NCBI RefSeq assembly: GCF_040024445.1
Contig: NZ_CP157276.1
Coordinates: 2,046,001-2,110,000, forward strand
Source of the DNA: Prescottella soli
GTDB lineage: Bacteria; Actinomycetota; Actinomycetes; Mycobacteriales; Mycobacteriaceae
DNA: 64,000 nt
Reading direction: 5' to 3'
The notes under the pieces were generated by a model, which did not search any database, was not told the DNA's origin, and saw nothing but the letters and a program-made list of their open reading frames with translations. Of this stretch, positions 1-8,228 are shown one piece after another (position 1 is the stretch's first letter; every line of letters starts with the position of its first letter). A program made the position numbers and the translations under genes.

Positions 1-209
1 ATCCACTCGAGCTTGCGCACCTTGTTGCCGCCCCAGCCGCCGGACCCGTACACGCTGTCGTCCTTGAGCCAGATCCGGTTTCGAGTTCCGAGTCCCTCGA
101 GCTTCCGGACCGGGGTGGGCGATTCCCCGAGGCGGACATACGGAAGCGATTCGACGAGCTGAGGGAAGCGTCGATGCAGTTGGGGCGGGGTGGTCGTCAC
201 GTCACGCAT
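1..209 (-). CDS. PLP-dependent deaminase/desulfhydrase, N-terminal part (cut by window edge)
   Basis: Only the first 69 codons are inside the window; the gene runs off the left edge. The visible part ends with a GGWGGNKVRKLEW stretch, the segment that carries the PLP lysine in the ACC deaminase / D-cysteine desulfhydrase branch of the tryptophan-synthase-beta fold. Before it comes a 'KLEGLG..NRIWLKDDS' segment typical of the same family. The ATG lies inside the last codons of the HIT gene upstream (8-base overlap), so the two are probably co-transcribed and translationally coupled. The substrate (D-cysteine, ACC or another amino acid) cannot be told from this fragment. Confidence 0.75.
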   Translation of the reverse strand, partial: MRDVTTTPPQLHRRFPQLVESLPYVRLGESPTPVRKLEGLGTRNRIWLKDDSVYGSGGWGGNKVRKLEW

Positions 210-630
210 CCTGCACTCCGAGCCGTCCGCGGATCGAACCCGCCAGGTAGTCGAGGTCGGCTCGCGGCGGCGTGCCGGGCCGACCGCGCAGACCGAACCC
301 GTCACCCACTGTCCGCGGCACCACATGGAGGTGCACGTGGAACACCTCCTGACCGGCCGTCACCCCGTCTGCGAGGAAGAAGTTGATTCCGTCCGCAGCC
401 ACCGTGCTCTCACGCAACGCGGCCGCCATCCGCTGCCCCACTCGGAAGAGGCGACCGCCGTCGACGGGGTCGAGCGCGGCCAGGTTCGCGGCGTGCGTCT
501 TGGGCACCACCAGCAGGTGACCGGGCGTGAACGGCCGGATGTCCATGAACGCAATCGTGTGCTCGTCGTCGTACACGATGCTCGCCTCGGCCTCGCCCTC
601 GACGATGGCGCAGAACACGCAGTGACTCAT
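202..630 (-). CDS. HIT family nucleotide-binding hydrolase
   Basis: 142 residues. The N-terminus 'CVFCAIVEGEAEASIVYDDE' and the late HVHLHV triad are diagnostic of the histidine-triad (Hint/HIT) superfamily, which hydrolyses adenosine phosphoramidates or related nucleotides using the central His. An upstream extension is open in frame, but the ATG at 630 begins exactly at the conserved MSHCVFC start, so I chose it. The stop overlaps the start of the PLP-enzyme gene. The paralogue at 20823-21248 is another member of the superfamily. The physiological substrate is unknown. Confidence 0.9.
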   Translation of the reverse strand: MSHCVFCAIVEGEAEASIVYDDEHTIAFMDIRPFTPGHLLVVPKTHAANLAALDPVDGGRLFRVGQRMAAALRESTVAADGINFFLADGVTAGQEVFHVHLHVVPRTVGDGFGLRGRPGTPPRADLDYLAGSIRGRLGVQDA

Positions 631-641
631 GTTTGACGATG

Positions 642-1196
642 TTATGCGGCAAACGCCGGCGCGACGTAGCTTCGTACCATGTTTCGTTCCGCCTCCGTGT
701 CGGAGGCGGGCCACGCCAGCAGTGCCAGCACCACTCGGACGATCCATTGTCCGGCCGCGTCGTCCGTCGCGATCCCGGTGAGCGTCGTCGCGATCCGGGT
801 GAGATCGGGCGACGCGACAAGGAATTCGTCGGCCGCGCCGGAGCGGGTGTGCGCGAACCAGTGGGACAGCGTCGGGTCGGCGCGCACCGCGGCCACCGAC
901 GTGAGTATCGCCTCGACCACCCGATCGGCGCCGTCGAGCCCGTCGACGGCCTGCCGCACACGGTCCGCGACGCCGGCCGCGCCCGCCGACACGACCGCTG
1001 CCACCAGTGCCGGCTTACCGCCGACGTAGCGGTAGAGCGTCGCCCGCGAACACCCCGCCCGCTCGGCGACGTCGACCGCGCTCACCCGATCGAATCCACG
1101 CTCGAGGAACAACTCCGTGGCCGCGGCCGTGATCCGCTCGACCGCGAGCACGCGCCGCCGCCCGCCCGCCAGCCAGTCGTCCGCTCCCCCGGCCAT
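642..1196 (-). CDS. TetR family transcriptional regulator
   Basis: 184 residues. The N-terminal helix-turn-helix has the classic TetR form: 'ATELFLERGFDRVSAVDVAERAGCSRATLYRYVGGK'. The C-terminal ligand domain ends in a hydrophobic helix and is not further recognisable. I prefer the ATG at 1196 because a GGAG lies about six bases upstream; an in-frame GTG at 1217 is the alternative. It diverges from the cytochrome P450 gene, and a perfect inverted repeat at 1224-1238 sits between them. It therefore probably controls itself and the P450. Confidence 0.88.
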   Translation of the reverse strand: MAGGADDWLAGGRRRVLAVERITAAATELFLERGFDRVSAVDVAERAGCSRATLYRYVGGKPALVAAVVSAGAAGVADRVRQAVDGLDGADRVVEAILTSVAAVRADPTLSHWFAHTRSGAADEFLVASPDLTRIATTLTGIATDDAAGQWIVRVVLALLAWPASDTEAERNMVRSYVAPAFAA

Positions 1197-1223
1197 CCGC
1201 ACTCCGATCACCCGCACACCTTC

Positions 1224-1238
1224 GTCTCAGTGTGAGAC
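1224..1238. promoter_or_regulatory. Candidate TetR operator (inverted repeat)
   Basis: GTCTCA-GTG-TGAGAC is a perfect 6-base inverted repeat with a 3-base spacer. It starts 28 bases upstream of the TetR ATG, in the intergenic region shared with the P450. Size, symmetry and place fit an operator for the adjacent TetR. No binding data exist here. Confidence 0.5.
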
Positions 1239-1443
1239 ATACTCGCCGATCGGTCTACAACACGCTTCTCGCGACCGCGGCACCCACCAGCACGGACGCA
1301 CGACGCCGCCACCAACCGGAGACACCGCGAAACCCCTGGTGAAGTACCCCTTCTCACTTCTCCCCGAACCATTGACACACGTCGCCGACGCCGGGAACGG
1401 TGAAGAAGATGCAACACGTTCGAACACAGTGAAGGGATGGCCC

Positions 1444-2670
1444 GTGACCGCGACACCACTGGACGGCATCGACATATTCGATCCCGAGCACCTCGACGAC
1501 CCGTACGCCCTCTACGCGGCGCTGCGCGAACACGCGCCCGTCTACCGGGTGCCCGGCACCGACTTCCACCTGGTGTCGTCGTGGGCGCTGGTGACGGAGG
1601 CGCTCGCCCGGCCAGACGACTTCTCGTCGAACCTCACCGGCGCGATGGTGCACCAGCCCGGCGGCCCACCGGTCACGTTCGACATGGACGGCGGCGGCCG
1701 GGCCGTCCACGTCCTCGCCACCGCGGACGATCCCGCCCACGCGCTGCACCGCAAGCTCGTCCTGGCGACGCTCGCCAAGCGCATCCGCACGCTCGGCCCC
1801 ACCGTCGACACGCTCGTCGACGAACTGTGGGACGCAGGCCTGAGATCGGACGGCTCGTTCGAGTGGGCCCGCGACATGGCCGACAAGCTGCCTCTCGCGC
1901 TCGTCGCGAGCCTGATCGGGCTGCCGCAGGAGGACGTCCCACAGCTGCTGGCGTGGGCGTACGACAGCACCGAACTGATCGGCGGCATCGTGACCGGTGA
2001 TCGGCTCGCGTCGCTCGTGACGTCCGCGGCCGAGCTCGCCGGATACCTGCACACGAAATTCACCGCCGCCAAGCGGGATCCGCAGACCGATCTGCTCGGA
2101 GTGCTCGCCCACGCATGCAACGAGGGTGCGCTCACCGACGACGTCGCGGTCCTCGTCCTCGTCCAGCTGGTGGGTGCCGGCGGCGAATCGACGGCGGGGC
2201 TGATCGCCAGCGGGGCACGCATCCTCGCGAGCCGACCCGAGTTGCAGGACCGGCTGCGCCGCGATCCCACCCTGATCGACCCGTTCCTCGACGAGGCCCT
2301 GCGACTCGAATCGCCGTTCCGCGGCCACCACCGGCACGTCGTCGCCGACACCACCCTCGGCGGAGTGCCCCTGCCCGCCGGCAGCCACCTCCTGCTGCTG
2401 TGGGGTGCCGCCAACCGCGACGCGTCCGCCTTCGAGAACCCGGACGACGTCGTCCTGGACCGTCCGAACCTCAAGGGCCACCTCGCGTTCGGCAAGGGGT
2501 TGCACTTCTGCGTCGGGTCGGCGCTGGCCCGGACGGAGGCGCTCGCGGCGCTCACCGCACTGCTCACGCGCACCACGTCGTTCGAGGTCGAGGCCGGCGG
2601 AGCCGAGTGGGTCCCGAGCCTGCTCGTGCGCCGGCACCGGTCCCTGCCGCTGCGAATCACGACCATGTGA
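1444..2670 (+). CDS. Cytochrome P450
   Basis: 408 residues, normal for a soluble bacterial P450. The I-helix is GAGGESTAG (about residues 243-251), the ExxR motif is EALR (284-287), and the heme loop is FGKGLHFCVG with the thiolate ligand at Cys356. The GTG at 1444 has AAGGG about seven bases upstream and puts the family's usual 'DIFDPEHLDDPYALYAALRE' at the N-terminus. The open frame continues upstream, but that part has no family similarity. No ferredoxin or reductase gene is adjacent, so redox partners must come from elsewhere. It diverges from a TetR gene. The substrate is unknown; the downstream KstD-like flavoprotein makes a sterol or terpenoid possible but unproven. Confidence 0.95.
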   Translation: MTATPLDGIDIFDPEHLDDPYALYAALREHAPVYRVPGTDFHLVSSWALVTEALARPDDFSSNLTGAMVHQPGGPPVTFDMDGGGRAVHVLATADDPAHALHRKLVLATLAKRIRTLGPTVDTLVDELWDAGLRSDGSFEWARDMADKLPLALVASLIGLPQEDVPQLLAWAYDSTELIGGIVTGDRLASLVTSAAELAGYLHTKFTAAKRDPQTDLLGVLAHACNEGALTDDVAVLVLVQLVGAGGESTAGLIASGARILASRPELQDRLRRDPTLIDPFLDEALRLESPFRGHHRHVVADTTLGGVPLPAGSHLLLLWGAANRDASAFENPDDVVLDRPNLKGHLAFGKGLHFCVGSALARTEALAALTALLTRTTSFEVEAGGAEWVPSLLVRRHRSLPLRITTM

Positions 2671-2812
2671 CCGGAGACCTACAGCGGCCCAGACGAATTG
2701 GCAGAACGAACCCGCCGTCCCGCTGACCGGAAAACCACCTCCCCACCCCGCGACTCCCGCCCTACTGTGACGGGCACCACAAACAGCTTCCGCCCCAGGA
2801 CAGGAGTTTCGG

Positions 2813-4291
2813 ATGAGCGCACGCGTACCGGTCAGCCCGATCGACGCGGCCGAGATCGACGCCTACGACCACGAGACCGATGTCCTGATCATCGGTTACG
2901 GCTGCGCCGGTGCGTCCGCCGCGCTCGACGCGAACGCCTCGGGCGCCGACGTGATCCTGCTCGAACGGCAGAGCGGCGGCGGCGGCTCGTCGGCGCTGTC
3001 CGGCGGCGAGATGTACCTCGGCGGCGGCACCCCGATCCAGGAGGCGTGTGGGTTCGCCGACACCGCCGAGGACATGGAGAAGTTCCTGCTCGCCGCGCTC
3101 GGCCCGGACGCCGACCAGGAGAAGGTGGGCCTCTACAGCCGCGAGAGCGTCGCCCACTACCAGTGGCTCGTCGACCACGGCGTGCCGTTCAAGCCGTCGC
3201 TGTGGGATTCGCCGACGTGGGTGCCGCCGACCGACGACGGCCTGATGTGGATGGGCGAGAACGCCTATCCGTTCTACGAGATCGCCGAGCCCGCGCCGCG
3301 GGGTCACCGCGTCACCTCGGACGGCTTCGGCGGCAAGGTGCTGATGGCGGTGCTGAGCGAGGCCCTCACGAAGACCGACATCGCGGTCCACGCCGACACC
3401 ACCGCGCTGCGTCTCGTCGTCGAGGGCGACCGGGTCGTCGGTGTGGTCGCACGACACTTCAACGCCACCGTCACCTACCGGGCCCGGCGCGGCGTGATCA
3501 TCACGACCGGCGGCTTCGCCGACAACAAGGAGATGCTCGCGCAGCACGCGCCGCAACTCGTGGGGCTGGGCGTCAACAGCGACGGCGGCGACGACGGGCG
3601 CGGCATCGTGATGGCGCAGGCGGTCGGCGCGGCCGTCAAGCACATGTCCGCGGGCCAGGTCGGCATCTCGCTGGTGCCGGGAATGATGGTGCGCGGCATG
3701 ATCGTCAACAGCGTCGGTCAGCGGTTCATCAACGAGGACGTCTACCCCGGCCTGGTGGGGCAGGCGGCCCTGTTCAAGCACAACCTGCAGGTGTGGGTCA
3801 TCCTCGACGAGCAGGCGTACGAGGAGGTCCCGGTCGACGAACGCTGGGGCGTGCAGCCGCATTTCGTCGCCGAGACCCTCGAGGAGCTCGAACGCGAGAT
3901 CGGGATGCCGGAGGGCGCGCTGCAGAACACGGTCGGCGAGTACAACCGGTTCGCCGAGCACGGCGAGGACCCCTACTTCCGCAAGTCGGCGCGCTGGCTG
4001 CGGCCCCTGCAGTCGCCGTTCGCGGCCATCGACGTCCAGCGCGGCATGGCCCCGCCGGAGTACGGCGACGGCGGGACCGGCGGTGGCGGCGCCGAGGTGT
4101 TCACCATCGGCGGCCTGCGGACCACCGTCGACGGCCGCGTCCTAGACCTCGACGGGAACGCGATCCCCGGGCTCTTCGCGGCCGGACGCGCGACGTCGGG
4201 CCTGCACTCGTGGGGCTACATCAGCGGCACCTCGCTCGGCGACGGCACGTTCTTCGGCCGGCGCGCGGGTGTCGCCGCCGCGAGCGAGTAG
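2813..4291 (+). CDS. FAD-dependent dehydrogenase, KstD / fumarate-reductase flavoprotein family
   Basis: 492 residues. A Rossmann motif GYGCAG (28-33) is followed by the 'LLERQSGGGGSSALSGG' FAD loop. The C-terminus 'AGRATSGLHSWGYISGTSLGDGTFFGRRAG' is the FAD-closing segment of the 3-ketosteroid-1-dehydrogenase / urocanate- and fumarate-reductase superfamily. An AGGACAGGAG ribosome site lies at 2797-2806. It follows the P450 by 142 bases on the same strand. The exact reaction (steroid ring dehydrogenation or reduction of another enone) cannot be assigned. Its last 150 bases are antisense to the extended 3' end of the convergent ABC exporter gene. Confidence 0.85.
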   Translation: MSARVPVSPIDAAEIDAYDHETDVLIIGYGCAGASAALDANASGADVILLERQSGGGGSSALSGGEMYLGGGTPIQEACGFADTAEDMEKFLLAALGPDADQEKVGLYSRESVAHYQWLVDHGVPFKPSLWDSPTWVPPTDDGLMWMGENAYPFYEIAEPAPRGHRVTSDGFGGKVLMAVLSEALTKTDIAVHADTTALRLVVEGDRVVGVVARHFNATVTYRARRGVIITTGGFADNKEMLAQHAPQLVGLGVNSDGGDDGRGIVMAQAVGAAVKHMSAGQVGISLVPGMMVRGMIVNSVGQRFINEDVYPGLVGQAALFKHNLQVWVILDEQAYEEVPVDERWGVQPHFVAETLEELEREIGMPEGALQNTVGEYNRFAEHGEDPYFRKSARWLRPLQSPFAAIDVQRGMAPPEYGDGGTGGGGAEVFTIGGLRTTVDGRVLDLDGNAIPGLFAAGRATSGLHSWGYISGTSLGDGTFFGRRAGVAAASE

Positions 4292-6094
4292 CGCGGCGTA
4301 GCGACCGCCGAGCGCGCGCAGCTCCTCGTGGGTGCCGCGCTCGGCGACCCGCCCGTGGTCGAGGACCACGATCTGATCGGCGTCCCGGATCGTCGAGAGG
4401 CGGTGCGCGATCGTGATCGTGGTCCGGCCGCGGCTGACGACGTCGAGCGCGTCCTGCACCGCCCGCTCGGTCTCGTTGTCGAGCGCGCTGGTGGCCTCGT
4501 CGAGCACCAGGATCCGCGGGTCCCGCAACAGGGTTCGCGCGATCGCGATGCGCTGCTTCTCGCCGCCGGAGAACCGGTGCCCGCGCGCGCCGACGACGGT
4601 GTCGTAGCCGTCGGGCAGCGACGAGATCAGCTCGTGCACCTGCGCGGCGCGGGCCGCCGCTTCGATCTCGGCGTCGGTCGCCTCCGGTCGGGCGTGCCGC
4701 AGGTTCTCGCGGATCGTCGCGTGCAGCAGGTACGTCTCCTGCGAGACCACGCCGACCAGCTCGGACAGCTGCGCGAGCCGGATGTCGCGCAGGTCCACAC
4801 CGTCGACGGTCACCGCACCCGACGTCGGGTCGTGCAGGCGGGCGACGAGCGATGCCAGCGTGGTCTTGCCGGAACCGGTTTCACCGACCAACGCGAGCGA
4901 CGATCCGGCGGCGACGTCGATCGTGACGTCGGACAGCGCGTCCCGGTCGGCATTCTCGTACCGGAAGCCGACGTGTTCGAAACGCACCGCACCGTCGGCC
5001 CGTTCACGCGGCATGGGAACCGGGCGTTCGGGGTCGTCGATCTCCACCGGCAGGTCCAGATACTCGAAGATCCGGCTGAACAGTGCCAGCGAACTCGTCA
5101 CGGACACACCGACGTCCAGCAGCTGCATCAGCGGCCGGAAAAGGGCACCCTGCAATCCGGTGAACGCGACCAACGTGCCGATCGTCATGCCCCCGGAGGT
5201 AGCGGGCAAGCCGGCAGCGAGGTAGAGCAGCGCGGGGATGGCCGCGAACACGATGCTCATCGTCGCCATCCGCCAGCGACCCGACAGCTCGGAGCGGACT
5301 TCGAGGTCGGTGAGCACCAGCGACGAGTCCGTAAAGCGTTGAGACATCGCGGGACCCGCACCGAGCGTCTTGCCGAGCTGGATGCCGCTGATCGAGAGTG
5401 ACTCCTCGATCTGGGTCTGCATGTCGGCGAGGGTGCGCTGACGCTCGGTGGTGATGGCGCGTCGCATCCGGGCGACCTTGCGAGTCAACCAGATCGCCGG
5501 CGGCAGCACGATCAGCGAGAGCAGCGAGAGGCGCCAGCTGAGCACGGCCATCGCGACCGCGGTCCCCACCACGGTGGTGAGGTTGGACGCGATCGAGGTG
5601 GCCGTGGACGTGACCACCGTCTGCATCCCGCCGATGTCGTTGGTGAGCCGGGACTGGATCTCGCCGCCGCGGGTGCGGGTGAAGAACCCGAGGGACTGTC
5701 GCTGCAGGTGCGTGAAGACGCGGGTGCGCAGGTTGTGCATGATCCGCTGCCCGACCGTCGTCGAGATCCATGTCTGGATCACGCCGAACACCGAACTCGC
5801 GACCGTGATCGCGAGCATGCCGAGCACCGCCCATACGAGCAGCGTCACGTTCTGCTCGGGGATCGCGCGGTCGATCACCTCACGCACCAGGAACGGATTG
5901 GCCAGCGAGATCGTCGACGACGCCACGATGAGCGCGACGACGACCGCGATCTGCCAGCGATACGGCGCGAACAGGGCGCCGATCCGGCGCAGGCTGACCG
6001 GTTTCTCGGCAAGCTGGGCGCGGTCCGCGGGGTCGACCTTCGCGCCGCGCGGGCCGCGTCCGGGACCGGGTCCGCCGAAATGAGGGCTTGTCAT
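4142..6094 (-). CDS. ABC exporter, fused TMD-NBD
   Basis: 650 residues. The N-terminal half has about six membrane segments. The C-terminal ATPase has intact Walker A (VGETGSGKTT, near residue 409), signature FSGGEKQR, Walker B ILVLDEATSALD and an IAHRLS switch His, so it should work as a homodimeric multidrug- or lipid-type exporter. It diverges from a MarR regulator across an 89-base gap, the usual layout of a MarR-controlled efflux pump. Oddity: about 45-50 residues after the normal end of the NBD ('GGRYAALLARGGDTR') are Arg/Ala/Glu-rich and read antisense to the conserved C-terminus of the flavoprotein gene. They look like run-on into the neighbour rather than a domain. Confidence 0.92.
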   Translation of the reverse strand: MTSPHFGGPGPGRGPRGAKVDPADRAQLAEKPVSLRRIGALFAPYRWQIAVVVALIVASSTISLANPFLVREVIDRAIPEQNVTLLVWAVLGMLAITVASSVFGVIQTWISTTVGQRIMHNLRTRVFTHLQRQSLGFFTRTRGGEIQSRLTNDIGGMQTVVTSTATSIASNLTTVVGTAVAMAVLSWRLSLLSLIVLPPAIWLTRKVARMRRAITTERQRTLADMQTQIEESLSISGIQLGKTLGAGPAMSQRFTDSSLVLTDLEVRSELSGRWRMATMSIVFAAIPALLYLAAGLPATSGGMTIGTLVAFTGLQGALFRPLMQLLDVGVSVTSSLALFSRIFEYLDLPVEIDDPERPVPMPRERADGAVRFEHVGFRYENADRDALSDVTIDVAAGSSLALVGETGSGKTTLASLVARLHDPTSGAVTVDGVDLRDIRLAQLSELVGVVSQETYLLHATIRENLRHARPEATDAEIEAAARAAQVHELISSLPDGYDTVVGARGHRFSGGEKQRIAIARTLLRDPRILVLDEATSALDNETERAVQDALDVVSRGRTTITIAHRLSTIRDADQIVVLDHGRVAERGTHEELRALGGRYAALLARGGDTRAPAEERAVAERGAADVAPRVQARRRASGREEPGDRVPVEV

Positions 6095-6132
6095 GCCATC
6101 ACCCCTCTCAGATGTCGGGGCAAGCCTATTGC

Positions 6133-6145
6133 TGAGGTTGCCTCA
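6133..6145. promoter_or_regulatory. Candidate MarR operator
   Basis: TGAGG-TTG-CCTCA is a perfect inverted repeat in the 89-base gap between the divergent ABC exporter and MarR genes. Further TGAGG half-sites follow at about 6149 and 6165. A TTGACA (minus-strand reading of 6158-6163) could be the -35 of the exporter promoter, which would put the repeat inside its spacer. This arrangement fits repression by the adjacent MarR protein. Confidence 0.5.
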
Positions 6146-6183
6146 ACATGAGGTGACTGTCAAGTGAGGTAAGCTCCGGCAGC

Positions 6184-6615
6184 ATGACGGACGTATCGCC
6201 CGAGCAGCTTCGCGACCTCATGATGTCGACGTCGCGGGCGCTGCGCCGGCGCTGGTTCACCGCCCTCGAGCCGTGGGGGTTGTCACCGCACGAGTTCCGC
6301 GCGCTGCGCATCATCCAGCAGGAGTCCGGCGGCCGTCCTCGCCTCGGCGACGTGGCCAAGGCCCTGCGCATCGCGCCCCGCTCGGCCACCGAGGTGGTCG
6401 ACCGACTCCAGAAGCGCGACCTCGTCGAACGCGTCGCCGACGACGCCGACCGCCGGGCGGTGTGCGTGCAACTCACCGACACCGGCAGCGCACTCCTCAC
6501 CAAGATGTCGGCCGCCCGCGACGCGCAGGCCGCCGACTTCTTCGGCCCGCTCGACGCACACGACCGCGCCGAACTCAGCCGCATCCTCGACAAGCTCACC
6601 GCCGACGAGTGCTGA
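6184..6615 (+). CDS. MarR family transcriptional regulator
   Basis: 143 residues. Winged-helix core: 'RPRLGDVAKALRIAPRSATEVVDRLQKRDLVERVADDADRRAVCVQLTDTG' shows the recognition helix and the DxRxxxVxLT wing of MarR proteins. It is divergent from the ABC exporter. The likely role is ligand-relieved repression of that exporter and of itself through the TGAGG repeat between them. The ligand is unknown. Confidence 0.92.
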   Translation: MTDVSPEQLRDLMMSTSRALRRRWFTALEPWGLSPHEFRALRIIQQESGGRPRLGDVAKALRIAPRSATEVVDRLQKRDLVERVADDADRRAVCVQLTDTGSALLTKMSAARDAQAADFFGPLDAHDRAELSRILDKLTADEC

Positions 6616-6814
6616 CCCCTCCGGGGCGGTCGACGAACGCGACGCCGGTGTCGAAGCCGCCCCGGAGCGCGCGGCTGAGCTCGGTGAGCAGCAGGGGCAG
6701 CACTCCCCGACCCTGAAAGCGCCGATCGACGGCCGCCGGCCGGTGCAGGAACAGGCGCCCCGAGTCCTGCGAACCTGGTCCGACGACCGCCGCACCGTGA
6801 TCGTCATGATCCGA
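6596..6814 (-). pseudogene. GNAT acetyltransferase remnant
   Basis: This minus-strand frame is open between a TAA at 6815-6817 and a TGA at 6596-6598 but has no usable start codon. It reads 'FLHRPAAVDRRFQGRGVLPL' and then 'LLTELSRALRGGFDTGVAFVD'. The first part matches motif A (V-x-x-x-x-Q/RGxGxG/A) of GCN5-related acetyltransferases, though the final glycine is missing. The N-terminal half and the C-terminal strand are absent, and the 3' end overlaps the marR coding end. I read it as a decayed gene. It could also be a chance frame in GC-rich DNA. Confidence 0.4.
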
Positions 6815-6829
6815 TTATGGAACGGCCAC

Positions 6830-6859
6830 GGTCAGGGTCAGGGTCAGGGTCAGGGTCAG
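6830..6859. repeat. GGTCAG tandem repeat (5 copies)
   Basis: Five perfect head-to-tail copies of GGTCAG abut and overlap by a few bases the stop codon of the reductase gene at 6856. It is a short simple-sequence tract with no visible function. Slippage here would not alter the protein except at its last codon. Confidence 0.85.
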
Positions 6860-8019
6860 CGGATCGTGGTGGTGGTCGTGATCCGCTTGCTGAGCGTGAC
6901 GCCCGTCGCGTCGAGCACCTTCGTGACGAACGGCTCCGGATCGATGCACGCCTCCGGGGACATCACACCGGTGCGGGAGATACGCCCCTCGAGCATCTCC
7001 CGCACAGCGGCCGCGGCGGCGTGCGGGGTGGGGTCCGCGGCGACACCGTCGGTGTAGACGACCTGCGTCTCGAACACGGCACGGGCAGCCTCTCCGCCGA
7101 TCTCGCCGTCCGCGATGATCTGCATCACGGTTCCCGGCTGCCCGCCCCACTCGACGGCGAGACCCTTCTCGCCCTCCTTCGTCGCCATGTAGCGGGCGAG
7201 GAACTGGCGCGGCGACATCGGCAGACCGTCGAGCTTGTCCGGGTTGGTCAGGCCGAGCTTCTCGAACTGCTGCCACAGCTCATTGCCGGCCTGCTCGAAC
7301 CACGTGTAGCGCACGGTGGCATTGCGCAGGCCCGGCATGTAGGTACCGAGCGTGATCCCTTCGGGGTGGCCCATGTATCCGGCATGCGCAGTGGTGTCGA
7401 ACGGCGCCGCGAACGAGAATGGCTTGGGATCGCCCCACGCGGGGACCCGCTGCATCCTGCCGTCGATGTACTGCACGACGTCACCGGACATCGAATGGAG
7501 CATGTGCTCGTTGATCGTCGCGCCCATGTCGACCATGTAGGGGATCGCCATCGCCACGTCGACGCTGTGCGCCGAGTCCAACGACTCGACCGCCCAGCGG
7601 CCGATCAGGCTCGTGATGCCGGGGGCGTAGCCCATACCGAAGATGACGCTCACGCCGGCGGCCTTGGCGGCCTCGTCGAGATCGGCGGCCGACACGAGCT
7701 GCTCGGCGACGTCGAATTCGTCGCAGACGTCGACATAGTTGACACCGCACTCGATCGCAGCACGGATGATCGGCATACCGAACCGGTAGAACGGACCGAC
7801 CGCGTTGAAGACGACGTCGGCCCCGGCGATCACCGATTTGATGCCGGCCGGATCCGTCGCGTCGAAATACTCTGCCTTTCCGCCCAGTTCGCTCGCGACG
7901 GCCCTCGCCTTGTCGACATCGATGTCGGCGATGACGAGTTCGTCGTAGCTGCCGGTGGGCGCGAGGATCCGTGCAACGGAGCTTGCGATGGAACCGGCAC
8001 TGAGGATGACAAGTTTCAT
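6856..8019 (-). CDS. Saccharopine-dehydrogenase-like NAD(P)-binding oxidoreductase
   Basis: 387 residues. The N-terminal Rossmann unit 'MKLVILSAGSIASSVARIL', followed by 'LVIADID' and 'VFNAVGPFYRFG', is that of the saccharopine dehydrogenase / trans-acting enoyl-reductase-like family. The usual GxGxxG is altered to AGSIAS. The ATG at 8019 has GAGGTG nine bases upstream; a GTG four codons earlier is less likely. The C-terminus ends in a Thr run. The gene diverges from a TetR regulator, with a candidate operator between them, suggesting ligand-induced catabolism or detoxification. The substrate is unknown, and membership in the family does not imply lysine metabolism. Confidence 0.75.
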   Translation of the reverse strand: MKLVILSAGSIASSVARILAPTGSYDELVIADIDVDKARAVASELGGKAEYFDATDPAGIKSVIAGADVVFNAVGPFYRFGMPIIRAAIECGVNYVDVCDEFDVAEQLVSAADLDEAAKAAGVSVIFGMGYAPGITSLIGRWAVESLDSAHSVDVAMAIPYMVDMGATINEHMLHSMSGDVVQYIDGRMQRVPAWGDPKPFSFAAPFDTTAHAGYMGHPEGITLGTYMPGLRNATVRYTWFEQAGNELWQQFEKLGLTNPDKLDGLPMSPRQFLARYMATKEGEKGLAVEWGGQPGTVMQIIADGEIGGEAARAVFETQVVYTDGVAADPTPHAAAAAVREMLEGRISRTGVMSPEACIDPEPFVTKVLDATGVTLSKRITTTTTIR

Positions 8020-8168
8020 GGAGTGATGCACCTCTGTCTGCGTTACTGAAGGGGTGCTTGTCCCGGAATCGGCTGCGGGACTTGCGATATACGCTCATCG
8101 CCGAGCTCGTCATCGAGCCCCGACACGGCGCGCGGCAGCCAAGTATGGCATCGATCACATCGCCGTGC

Positions 8169-8179
8169 GTACACTGTAC
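8169..8179. promoter_or_regulatory. Candidate TetR operator (GTACA-C-TGTAC)
   Basis: A perfect 5-base inverted repeat around one base, extendable to TG.GTACACTGTAC.CA with one mismatched pair. It lies in the 209-base gap between the divergent reductase and TetR genes, about 50 bases upstream of the TetR start. It suits binding by the neighbouring TetR dimer. Confidence 0.5.
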
Positions 8180-8228
8180 ACACGACGTCTCCGCGATGTC
8201 ACTACCCGAAGAGAGAGAATTTCCGAGA

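Noticed and set aside
1354-2637. Long minus-strand frames opposite the P450
   Set aside because: Same shadow composition; the P450 on the plus strand has all family motifs.
6830-6859. GGTCAG array as a phase-variable contingency locus
   Set aside because: It lies after the stop codon of the reductase and upstream of nothing it could switch.
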